A program made the position numbers and the translations under genes. Shown one piece after another: positions 34,972-43,248 of a stretch of 64,000 bases of DNA. The notes beneath the pieces were generated by a model. It was not told the origin of the DNA. It worked only from the letters and a program-made list of their open reading frames with translations, and ran no database searches. The stretch lies in the NCBI GenBank assembly GCA_965246875.1, contig CBDFFU010000003.1, positions 558,001-622,000 on the forward strand, written 5' to 3'. This stretch comes from DASWYT01 sp965246875 (GTDB lineage: Bacteria > Pseudomonadota > Alphaproteobacteria > Micavibrionales > SZUA-601). Position 1 is the stretch's first letter. Every line of letters begins with the position of its first letter.

Positions 34972-35514
34972 TTAGATAGGTCTAACTTCTTTGTAAATCT
35001 GTTCTACAGTTTCCTCTAACGACTGGTCGCTAGAATTTATAATTTGCCAATTAAGCTGGTCTTGTTTCTCGGAAAACCTTTTATGAAGCTCAATTGTTCT
35101 TTCGCGAAGTTCTGCATTGTCTTCTCTGTTATCAAAGCGTGCCAACAGAACTTCTAACGATGGCAAAAGCAGAAATACTTTGAAATTTCTGTTCTTAAAA
35201 AAATTTGAATACTGCTCAAATTGTGTCTTGCCGACCGCATCAGCGATAAAAACATCAAAATCTTTTTCTAGCAAATTGTTAGCCATATCACATGCATTTT
35301 TAGCGGAAAGGGAAAGCTGCAAAGCAACCTCGTCGATATACGGCCAAGGTCTTACGCGACCACCTTTTATCATGTCTTGAAGGGTATCGACTTCTATGAC
35401 GGCACTTCGTTTAAATCTTTTGGCTAATGCATTTGATACTGAAGATTTACCAGCGCCTGCTGGACCTGTGATTAAACAGACAAAATTGGGTTGTATCTTT
35501 AGCATATTACACAT
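34972..35514 (-). CDS. P-loop kinase-like AAA family ATPase, AT-rich gene
   Basis: Small P-loop protein of 180 residues. The Walker A motif is GPAGAGKSSVSNAL. A predicted Walker B/substrate Asp lies in FDVFIADAVGK, and a lid is likely near RFDNREDNAELRERTIELH. It resembles small-molecule kinases of the adenylylsulfate/shikimate/chloramphenicol-phosphotransferase type; the substrate is unknown. The sequence is much richer in A and T than the ligase and helicase genes that flank it, and it separates the two halves of that cluster. This suggests later insertion. The 160 bases on its 3' side and 143 on its 5' side hold no further gene I can support. Confidence 0.75.
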   Translation of the reverse strand: MCNMLKIQPNFVCLITGPAGAGKSSVSNALAKRFKRSAVIEVDTLQDMIKGGRVRPWPYIDEVALQLSLSAKNACDMANNLLEKDFDVFIADAVGKTQFEQYSNFFKNRNFKVFLLLPSLEVLLARFDNREDNAELRERTIELHKRFSEKQDQLNWQIINSSDQSLEETVEQIYKEVRPI

Positions 35515-35657
35515 TCTACTCTCTCATAAAGCATAGTAAAGATATACAAGAATTTCTTCAAAACAGCATAACCTTAGAACCATCATTGAGATTGAAATCA
35601 AACGGTATCAGCTGTGTAGTTACTTTGCAGGCCAAACAGTGGCGCTATATTAACAAA

Positions 35658-38192
35658 ATGAGCAAAAAAGCCAGTTCCACCATAAAAACAGCTGAGAAGC
35701 AGACGAAAATCAAAGCTCTCAATGACCTTCCCCTGACCGCATGGCTGGCGGCCAAGGGCTGGGCGTGGTTTCCACACCAAAAGGAAACGTTCAAGGCGGC
35801 CAAGAAAGGGGATGATATCCTGTTGTGTGCGCCGACCGGGGCGGGGAAAACCTTGTCCGGGTTTTTGCCATCGTTTGCCGATTTGTTGAGCCGGGACAAG
35901 CGCGAAGGGCTGCACACTTTGTATATCTCGCCGCTCAAAGCCTTGACCGTCGATGTGCATCGCAATATTGGACGACCGATTGAGGAGTTAAATCTGCCGA
36001 TCACGTTTGAAACACGCACCGGGGATACACCGGCCGCGAAACGGCAGCGGCAGAAAACCAAGCCGCCGGACATGCTGATGACGACACCGGAATCTTTGGC
36101 CTTGCTGATCTCGTATAATAATGCCGGCGAGTATTTCAAACATCTGCGGTTTGTCATCATCGATGAATTGCATGCGGTGATGACGTCCAAGCGTGGCGAT
36201 TTGCTGGCCTTGGGTTTGGCGCGGCTGCGTGTCCTGGCCCCGCATGTGCAGTTTATTGGTTTGTCCGCCACCATTCCGGACCCTGAGCTGGCACTGGAAT
36301 GGCTGTGCGGTCGAAAATTTGAGAGGGGTGTCTTAGCGGGCGGAACAATTGTTCGCGCGCCGTCACGCACCTTGCCTGACATCAAAATTATGAAATCCGA
36401 CAAGCGGATTCCGTGGTCGGGACATATGGCCTTGTATGCGATGCCGGAAATTTATGCGGCCTTGTGCAACAGCCATATGAGTATCGTCTTTGTGAATACG
36501 CGCGCGCAGGCTGAGTTGATTTTTCAATTCCTGTGGCGCATCAATGACAAGGGGCTAAAGATCGGGTTGCATCACGGGTCGCTGGAACCGACTTTGCGCC
36601 GCAAGGTGGAAGATAATATGGCGCAAGGCAAACTGGATTGCGTCGTCGCGACCTCGTCACTGGATTTGGGCATTGACTGGGCCGAAGTGGATTTGGTGGT
36701 GCAAATTGGTGCGCCGAAAGGTGTGTCGCGTTTGCTGCAGCGGATTGGGCGGTCAAACCACCGCATGAACGAACCGAGCAAGGCCTTGTTGGTGCCGACA
36801 AACCGGTTTGAGTGCATTGAATGTCAGGCCACACTGGATGCAATCGCGCATGGTGAGCTGGATGGCACGGCACCGCGCATTGGTGGATTGGATGTCCTGG
36901 CGCAGCATATTTTAGGCAGTGCCTGTCAGGGTCCGTTTTTCCCCGATCAATTGTACGCCGAAATTATCACAGCGTGGCCATACCGCGATGTGACGCGTGA
37001 AGAGTTCGACAAGACGCTGCAATTTGTGATTGACGGCGGCTATGTCTTGAAAAACTATGACCGGTTCAAAAAACTGGAACAGAATGCGGAGGGTGCCTAT
37101 GTTTTGACTGCGCCAATCTTTGCGCGGCAATACCGGATGAATATCGGCACGATTGTCGAAGCGCCAATGTTAAAAATCAAACGTGGTCGGCAATTTTTAG
37201 GCATGATCGAAGAGTTTTTTATCAATAATTTGGCACCGGGTGATACATTCTTGTTTGCTGGCGGGGTTGTGCAATTTGATGGCTTGAAAGAAGGCGTGGT
37301 GATGGTGTCGGCCGCGCGGTCTGACACCCCGAAAATCCCGAGTTACGATGGTGGCAAATTGCCGATGACGACGCATCTGTCACACCGTGTGCGCGAATTG
37401 CTGGAAAATCCGCATTTGTGGGGCGGGTTACCAGAATTGGTGGATGACTGGTTACGCTTGCAGGCGGAAAATTCGCGTTTGCCGGGGGCGGATGAAATGC
37501 TGGTCGAATTGTTCCGGCGCAGCGGCAAACATTATATGGTGCTGTATCCGTTCGCCGGACGTAATGCGCATCAAACCTTGGGCTTTTTGTTGATGCGGCG
37601 CATGAAGCGAGAGGGCAGCAAACCGTTGGGATTTGTGGCAACCGATTACGCCTTAGCCGTGTGGTCGCTGGGCGCGGTCAAAGATATTGAAGCCTTGTTG
37701 TCGACGGATTTATTGGGTGAAGAATTGAATGACTGGTTGATCGACACGCCGTTATTAAAACGCACCTTTCGGGAGGCGGCGGTTGTGGCGGGAGCGGTCG
37801 AACGCCGTCATCCGGGTCAGCAGAAAACGGGACGGCAAATGTCGTTCAGTTCGGATTTGATTTACGATGTGCTGATCCGCTATGAGCCGAAGCATATTTT
37901 ATTGCGCGCAGCCTATCAGGATGCAATGGGTGGATTAATTGACATTGGCCGCTTGACGGAGATGTTGACCGAGGTGCAGGGCAAAATTGTTATCGAGAAA
38001 CTGGAGCGTGTATCGCCGCTGGCGGTGCCGCTCATTCTGGATATTGCGCGCGAAAGTGTCGCGAAAAAAGACAAGGGTGAATACTATCTAGAAGATCTGG
38101 AGCAGGAATTATTGGCTGAGGCAGGTTTTGCTGGAAGCGCTATTCCGCCAGCCCGCCAACGCAAAGATGCAGCAAAAGACGATTTATCATGA
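35658..38192 (+). CDS. Ligase-associated DEXH-box DNA helicase (Lhr-like)
   Basis: Superfamily 2 helicase of about 844 residues, of the Lhr-core class. Motif I is CAPTGAGKTLSG, motif II is IIDELH, motif III is GLSATIPDP, and motif VI is QRIGRSNHR. It couples ATP hydrolysis to 3'-5' translocation in characterised Lhr proteins. ATG 35658 (MSKKASSTIK) is preferred, since the frame upstream lacks family similarity; an in-frame start at 35586 also exists. Its end overlaps the pdeM gene by ATGA. It belongs with the exonuclease and ligase on the other strand. Confidence 0.94.
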   Translation: MSKKASSTIKTAEKQTKIKALNDLPLTAWLAAKGWAWFPHQKETFKAAKKGDDILLCAPTGAGKTLSGFLPSFADLLSRDKREGLHTLYISPLKALTVDVHRNIGRPIEELNLPITFETRTGDTPAAKRQRQKTKPPDMLMTTPESLALLISYNNAGEYFKHLRFVIIDELHAVMTSKRGDLLALGLARLRVLAPHVQFIGLSATIPDPELALEWLCGRKFERGVLAGGTIVRAPSRTLPDIKIMKSDKRIPWSGHMALYAMPEIYAALCNSHMSIVFVNTRAQAELIFQFLWRINDKGLKIGLHHGSLEPTLRRKVEDNMAQGKLDCVVATSSLDLGIDWAEVDLVVQIGAPKGVSRLLQRIGRSNHRMNEPSKALLVPTNRFECIECQATLDAIAHGELDGTAPRIGGLDVLAQHILGSACQGPFFPDQLYAEIITAWPYRDVTREEFDKTLQFVIDGGYVLKNYDRFKKLEQNAEGAYVLTAPIFARQYRMNIGTIVEAPMLKIKRGRQFLGMIEEFFINNLAPGDTFLFAGGVVQFDGLKEGVVMVSAARSDTPKIPSYDGGKLPMTTHLSHRVRELLENPHLWGGLPELVDDWLRLQAENSRLPGADEMLVELFRRSGKHYMVLYPFAGRNAHQTLGFLLMRRMKREGSKPLGFVATDYALAVWSLGAVKDIEALLSTDLLGEELNDWLIDTPLLKRTFREAAVVAGAVERRHPGQQKTGRQMSFSSDLIYDVLIRYEPKHILLRAAYQDAMGGLIDIGRLTEMLTEVQGKIVIEKLERVSPLAVPLILDIARESVAKKDKGEYYLEDLEQELLAEAGFAGSAIPPARQRKDAAKDDLS

Positions 38193-38836
38193 ACATTACG
38201 CTAGGCGCACACCAATTGTATCTGCACAGCAGCGGCGTTGCCTTGTGGCGCGAGCATGGTTTGGCCATCGTGTCTGATTTGCATCTGGAAAAAGGCTCGC
38301 ATTTTGCCAAGCGCGGGTTTTTTATTCCACCCTATGACAGTCATGACACTTTGGAACGCTTGCTGGATGTCTGTGCGACAGAAAACGTCAGACAATTGTT
38401 GTTACTGGGCGATTGTTTTCACGACTCAAAAGGCTATGTGCGGTTGGACGCCCAGGCGAAACGCATGTTTGAAGCACTGGAATGTTATGACCCGATCTGG
38501 ATCAAAGGCAATCACGACAAGGATTTGGTGCCACCGAATTTTACGCCCTATCACAGTTACAGTTTGGAGGGTTTGACGTTTGTGCATGAGGCCGAGATGG
38601 GTGAGTGCAACGAGATCAGTGGGCATTTTCATCCCAAGGCGCGCATCGTGCACAAGGGCGGTGTGATCGACCGGCCGTGTTTCGTGGAAGACGGGCATAA
38701 ATTGATCATGCCAGCCTTTGGTGCCTATACGGGCGGGTTATATATTGACCAGCCGCCGATTGCAGATTTGCTGCAGAACGATGTGCATGTCCATTTGTTA
38801 GGCGAACGCAAAGTGTATAGTTTTAAAGTCGCCTGA
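38189..38836 (+). CDS. pdeM: Ligase-associated DNA damage response endonuclease PdeM
   Basis: Calcineurin-like metallo-phosphoesterase of 215 residues. Metal motifs are SDLHLEKGSHF, LLGDCFHDS, IKGNHDKD and ISGHFHPKA. PdeM family proteins are the fourth member of the ligase/exonuclease/helicase set. The gene is translationally coupled to the helicase by the 4-base overlap. Confidence 0.93.
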   Translation: MNITLGAHQLYLHSSGVALWREHGLAIVSDLHLEKGSHFAKRGFFIPPYDSHDTLERLLDVCATENVRQLLLLGDCFHDSKGYVRLDAQAKRMFEALECYDPIWIKGNHDKDLVPPNFTPYHSYSLEGLTFVHEAEMGECNEISGHFHPKARIVHKGGVIDRPCFVEDGHKLIMPAFGAYTGGLYIDQPPIADLLQNDVHVHLLGERKVYSFKVA

Positions 38837-38850
38837 TACGGCTGGCAATG

Positions 38851-39618
38851 TTATTTTTTCGCACCAAACACGGTTTTTAGCAAAGCTGTCGTTTGCTTGG
38901 CGGGATCGGTGCGGATGGCGGTTTCCTGTTGGCCGACATAATAAAAAATGCCGTCGGTGGCTTTAGTGGTCACATAGGAATTAAGCGTGTTTTTCATGGT
39001 TGCGGCCAGCGGCAATTTTCCGGCCATGGCATCATAAGTTTGTACGGCACCGGCCTGCGCCATGGTTTTTGTCACGATCGGCTGCATGTCACGGCTCAGT
39101 TGTTCGCCCATGGTTTTACGCAGATATTGCGTGGCGGACGTATTGGAACCCGATAAAATGCTTTGCGCGTCTTTGATCGTCATTTTCTGGATGGCGGCCA
39201 CAAATAGTTCTTTGGCCTTTGGTGTTGCCAGTTCCGCGGCATTGTTCATTTTCGCTTCGAGGTCGGTGGCCAGTGACCCCATGCCAACTGCGTTCAGGCC
39301 GTTTGAAACGCGTTGCAAGGATGCTGGCAATGGAATGTGAATTTTCGGGTCGAGGCCAAAACCGCCGGTCTTGCCTAATTGCGCAACGACATTTTGTGTG
39401 CCGATACCCAACGCTTCCTTGAGGCCACCGCTGATTTGGGTGTTGGTCAGGCCATTGGGATTGACGGCTGTCGTTTGCGTGCCGGTCATCGACTGAATCA
39501 ATTGCTGTCCGGTTGGCGAATTCATGGCTTCATTCGCCCGAGTCATCCAGTTATTTTGCGCCGAGGCGTGACCTGTAATCAGGACAATAGCAGAAACGGT
39601 TAACAGCAAACGGGTCAT
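38851..39618 (-). CDS. DUF4197 domain-containing periplasmic protein
   Basis: Exported protein of 255 residues with a signal peptide ending near HASAQNNW. The DUF4197 domain covers most of it: GLKEALGIGTQNVV, KIHIPLPASLQRV and DAQSILSGSNTSATQYLR are characteristic. The family is widespread and of unknown function. It lies 20 bases downstream of the sugar dehydrogenase gene on the same strand, so the two are probably co-transcribed. It converges with pdeM with 14 bases between. Confidence 0.88.
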   Translation of the reverse strand: MTRLLLTVSAIVLITGHASAQNNWMTRANEAMNSPTGQQLIQSMTGTQTTAVNPNGLTNTQISGGLKEALGIGTQNVVAQLGKTGGFGLDPKIHIPLPASLQRVSNGLNAVGMGSLATDLEAKMNNAAELATPKAKELFVAAIQKMTIKDAQSILSGSNTSATQYLRKTMGEQLSRDMQPIVTKTMAQAGAVQTYDAMAGKLPLAATMKNTLNSYVTTKATDGIFYYVGQQETAIRTDPAKQTTALLKTVFGAKK

Positions 39619-39638
39619 TCTAGCGGCCTTTATTATAA

Positions 39639-40958
39639 TTATTGTTTTGGTGTGATGCGCCAGATGGTACTCCCAACATCGTCGGCGACCAAGAGGGCGC
39701 CTTGTTTGTCGATAGCAACACCTACTGGACGGCCCATAGCGTTTTCATCCTGATTAACGAAGCCGGTCAGAATATCCTGTGGGACGCCGTTTGGTTTGCC
39801 GTCTTTAAATGGCACGAAAATAACCTTGTAACCGCTAAACGGTTTGCGGTTCCACGACCCGTGCTGGCCGATAAAGGCGCCGCCCTGATACGCGGTTGGA
39901 AAGAGTTTCGCGTCATAGAACGTTAGGCCAAGAGACGCAGTGTGTGTCCCTAACGCATAATCAGGCGCGATCGCTTTGGCGACCAGCTCCGGATTTTGTG
40001 GTTTGACACGGACATCGACATGCTGGCCGTAATAGCTGTACGGCCAGCCGTAAAAGCCGCCGTCTTTCACGGACGTCATGTAATCTGGCACCAGGTCGCT
40101 GCCAATTTCATCGCGCTCATTGACGACTGTCCACAGTTGTTTGCTGTGCGGGTTCCAACTCATGCCGTTCGGATTGCGCAGGCCGGAGGCAAACAAACGC
40201 ATTTTACCTGTGACTAAATCAATCTGGTGAATGGCGGCGCGATTGGTTTCCGCATCCATGCCGTTTTCGGCGACGTTACTGTTGGAGCCAACTGTGGCGT
40301 AGAGATATTTGCCATCCAGACTGGCGATAATATTTTTCGTCCAGTGGTGGTTGATGGTGCCAGCCGGCAGATTGACCAGTGTTTTGCCAGCGGCGGTAAT
40401 CTGTGTAGCGCCGTCTTGATACGGGAAAGATACGACAGCATCGGTATTAGCGACATAGAGTGTTTTGCTAACAAGCGCCATGCCAAATGGTGAGTTTAAA
40501 TGCTCCAGAAATAGGGTTTTGGTTTCAGCGATACCGTCATGGTCAGCGTCGCGCAACAAGGAGATGCGATTGGCACTGGGCAGACCGGACCCGACCTGTT
40601 GCATGGTTTTTTTCATGACCCAGCCCTTGATGCCTTTGCTGTCATCGGGCTTGGGTGGCGCATCAGTTTCAGCCACCAAAACGTCACCATTTGGCAACAC
40701 ATAGATCCAGCGTGGATGGGCCAAGCCGTTAGCAAAGCTGTTGACCTGAAAGCCCTGTGCGGCCACAGGTTTGGCGTCTGTCGGCCAACCCACAGCTGGT
40801 GCGATATGCACCGTCGGAATCAAGGAGCTGTGTGGTTCAGGCAACGTCGGTTGCGCGCCAAAGCTGGCACCATCAGGCAGTTTCGCCTGCTCACTACACG
40901 CAGGCAGGGCAAACAGCGACAGGCTGAGCATGAGATAGCTAAGCAACGATTTAGACAT
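39639..40958 (-). CDS. PQQ-dependent sugar (sorbosone-type) dehydrogenase lipoprotein
   Basis: Periplasmic six-bladed beta-propeller enzyme of 439 residues. It has a lipoprotein signal (lipobox LPACSE). Family landmarks include FANGLAHPRWIYVLPNGDVLVAE, shortened here to its ends, plus SGLRNPNGMSWNP, GGFYGWPYSYYG and the C-terminal GSWNRKPFSGYKV and LLVADDVGSTIWRI. The catalytic base of such enzymes is a His in the first blades. Substrate may be a sugar or sorbosone. AAGGG before ATG 40958 supports the start. It is divergent from the acetoacetate decarboxylase gene. Confidence 0.9.
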   Translation of the reverse strand: MSKSLLSYLMLSLSLFALPACSEQAKLPDGASFGAQPTLPEPHSSLIPTVHIAPAVGWPTDAKPVAAQGFQVNSFANGLAHPRWIYVLPNGDVLVAETDAPPKPDDSKGIKGWVMKKTMQQVGSGLPSANRISLLRDADHDGIAETKTLFLEHLNSPFGMALVSKTLYVANTDAVVSFPYQDGATQITAAGKTLVNLPAGTINHHWTKNIIASLDGKYLYATVGSNSNVAENGMDAETNRAAIHQIDLVTGKMRLFASGLRNPNGMSWNPHSKQLWTVVNERDEIGSDLVPDYMTSVKDGGFYGWPYSYYGQHVDVRVKPQNPELVAKAIAPDYALGTHTASLGLTFYDAKLFPTAYQGGAFIGQHGSWNRKPFSGYKVIFVPFKDGKPNGVPQDILTGFVNQDENAMGRPVGVAIDKQGALLVADDVGSTIWRITPKQ

Positions 40959-41141
40959 GGAAAAACCCTTTGGGTGTTGAGGGGGTTGGTATTGTTTGAG
41001 ATAAGCTATTGAAACCTCAAGTCAATCAGCCATTTATTTTATCTTGTAAGAGCCTTTGATCATTGTTTTTCTGATAGATGCGGGATAAGTCTGGATGCAC
41101 CGTTATAGAATTTTCCGGTGTCATGCTCAAAGGAGCCTTTG

Positions 41142-41999
41142 ATGAACAGAGACGATATTTTAAACCTGTCTGGCATGCCAGCTGCAGCACCGAGTTACCC
41201 CAAAGGGCCATACCGGTTTGTGAACCGGGAATATTTTATTGTGACCTATGAGACAGATCCAGAGTTGATCCGTCAGGCGTTGCCGGAACCGTTGCAACCG
41301 GCACCTGGCAATTTGATCGCCTATGAATTTATCAAGATGCCAGACAGTTCGGGGTTTGGTGATTATAACGAAAGCGGGATCATCATTCCGTGTTTGTTCA
41401 ATGGCGAGGAGATGAATTTCACGTGCCAGATGTATCTGGACAACGAGCCGCCGTTGACCGGCGGACGCGAGATTTGGGGTTTTCCGAAAAAATATGGGCA
41501 GCCGCAATTAAAAGTGAAACACGATACGCTGACCGGTACGCTGCATTACGCCGATGAACTGGTGGCAATGGGAACAATGGGGTACAAAACCGAAAATCTG
41601 ATCGCCAACCCGTTGCATGCCGATATGCGTGACCCGCAAAAGATCATTGAGAAGCTGACAAAGACGCAAGTCAATTTGAAATTAATTCCAGGCGTTGACG
41701 GTGTACCAGCGATTGCGCAATTGGTGGCGTATAATATGTGTGATGCAACGATCAAGGGTGCGTGGAGCGGCCATGCGCGCTTGCATTTGGTGCCACATGT
41801 CAATGCGCCGGTCGCTGATTTTCCAGTGCAAAAAATTGTCGGCGGCAGTCATTTTATTGCGGATATCACCTTGCCATACGGCCGGGTGATCCATGATTAT
41901 CTGGCAGATGGTGTCATACCACCGAAACCGGATCAGGCGTCGATCACGCAAACACAAAAAGACAGCAAGGCGGAAATGTTGGTGCATGGTGGCGAGTAA
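41142..41999 (+). CDS. adc: Acetoacetate decarboxylase
   Basis: Decarboxylates acetoacetate to acetone and CO2. Numbered from ATG 41142, catalytic features match the Clostridium enzyme: the Schiff-base lysine is Lys116 in GFPKKYG (with Lys117 beside it), Arg29 in VNREY and Glu77 in YNESG. AGGAG before this ATG makes it the preferred start, rather than 41118. The 285-residue length is typical. It overlaps the patatin-like gene by 14 bases, a common pairing in proteobacteria with ketone-body or polyhydroxybutyrate metabolism. Confidence 0.95.
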   Translation: MNRDDILNLSGMPAAAPSYPKGPYRFVNREYFIVTYETDPELIRQALPEPLQPAPGNLIAYEFIKMPDSSGFGDYNESGIIIPCLFNGEEMNFTCQMYLDNEPPLTGGREIWGFPKKYGQPQLKVKHDTLTGTLHYADELVAMGTMGYKTENLIANPLHADMRDPQKIIEKLTKTQVNLKLIPGVDGVPAIAQLVAYNMCDATIKGAWSGHARLHLVPHVNAPVADFPVQKIVGGSHFIADITLPYGRVIHDYLADGVIPPKPDQASITQTQKDSKAEMLVHGGE

Positions 42000-43248
42000 A
42001 CCAACGAAAAAGACCGCTCAAATTCCAGCGGCAGCAACAAAAAAACCGGTTAATCCAGAAATGGCCAAAGCCAAACATGCCAAATTGCCGTTTGAAAGTG
42101 TGACGTTATTATTGCAAGGTGGCGGGGCGTTGGGTGCCTATCAAGCAGGTGTCTATCAGGCCTTGACTGAAAAAGGCGTTGAACCGGATTGGGTGGCGGG
42201 CATTTCCATCGGTGCGATTAATGCCGCGATTATTGCCGGCAATGCGCCGGACATGCGTTTACCGAAATTACGCGAATTTTGGAATTTGGTGACCAACGAT
42301 GCATCACCATTATATCCGCAAGCTTTTAAATCGTTTATCACGCGCAATGACAGCGAGCATCAGGCCCTAAATGCGGTGAGTGCGATCAATACGATTATGC
42401 AGGGCATTCCCGGATTTTTTAAGCCACGCGCGGCGGATTTTATGAATCCAATGGCGATATACACTGGCTGGGGCAGTAATCCGCTCAATCAAACCAGTTT
42501 TTATGATACGAGTGCGCTGAAATCAACGCTGGAAGGCTTGATTGATTTCGACCGGCTCAATGCGGATCAGATTCATTGCAATATTGGTGCAGTGCATGTC
42601 AAAGACGGGAATTTCGTCAGCTTTGACAATTACCAGATGGATCTGACACCGGAACACATCATGGCGAGTGGGGCCTTGCCACCAGGGTTTCCATCCATTG
42701 AAATTGACGGGGAACATTATTGGGATGGCGGACTAATCTCCAACACGCCGCTCGAATGGCTGGTCGACAGTCAATTTTATCAGGACAGTTTAGTGTTTCA
42801 GGTCGACCTGTGGAGCGCAGATGGCCAGTTTCCGCAAAACATGCTGGACGTTTATACCCGGCAGAAAGACATTCAATTTTCCAGCCGGACGCGGGCGAAT
42901 ACGGACCGGTTCCGTGAAGCGCATAAATTGCGTTATAACATTGCAGCGTTACTGGACAAACTGCCAGCCGATTTAAAAAAATCGCCAGAGGCGCAGATGC
43001 TGATGGCTCATGCAGATCGGAAAGTTTATAACATCGTGCATTTGATTTATCACAATAAATCCTATGAAGGGTTTTCCAAGGATTTCGAGTTTTCACGTCT
43101 CAGCATGGAAGCGCATTGGCAATCCGGTTATGAAGACACACTGCACGCGCTGCAGCATCCGCAAGTGTTGCAACGCCCCCGTAATCATGAGGGCGTTGCC
43201 ATTTTTGATTTTTCCAACCGGAAAAATGCCAAAACGTCCAAGCGTTAA
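41986..43248 (+). CDS. Patatin-like phospholipase with DUF3734 C-terminus
   Basis: Lipid acyl hydrolase of about 420 residues. The oxyanion motif is GGGALGAYQAG, the nucleophile motif GISIGAIN and the catalytic Asp lies in YWDGGLIS, forming the Ser-Asp dyad. The C-terminal quarter matches the DUF3734 extension seen in the family. The first 40 residues are Lys/Ala/Pro-rich. ATG 41986, overlapping the upstream gene, is the best start, with GTG 41989 possible. Coupling to acetoacetate decarboxylase suggests a role in lipid or polymer turnover rather than virulence. Confidence 0.9.
   Translation: MVASKPTKKTAQIPAAATKKPVNPEMAKAKHAKLPFESVTLLLQGGGALGAYQAGVYQALTEKGVEPDWVAGISIGAINAAIIAGNAPDMRLPKLREFWNLVTNDASPLYPQAFKSFITRNDSEHQALNAVSAINTIMQGIPGFFKPRAADFMNPMAIYTGWGSNPLNQTSFYDTSALKSTLEGLIDFDRLNADQIHCNIGAVHVKDGNFVSFDNYQMDLTPEHIMASGALPPGFPSIEIDGEHYWDGGLISNTPLEWLVDSQFYQDSLVFQVDLWSADGQFPQNMLDVYTRQKDIQFSSRTRANTDRFREAHKLRYNIAALLDKLPADLKKSPEAQMLMAHADRKVYNIVHLIYHNKSYEGFSKDFEFSRLSMEAHWQSGYEDTLHALQHPQVLQRPRNHEGVAIFDFSNRKNAKTSKR

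Noticed and set aside
32224..38836. A new defence island
   Set aside because: Exonuclease, ligase, Lhr-like helicase and PdeM are a known ligase-associated repair set; only the inserted kinase is unusual.
41893..41985. Longer start for the patatin-like gene inside acetoacetate decarboxylase
   Set aside because: Residues before 41986 have no family similarity and the natural overlap of 14 bases is already typical of coupled genes.
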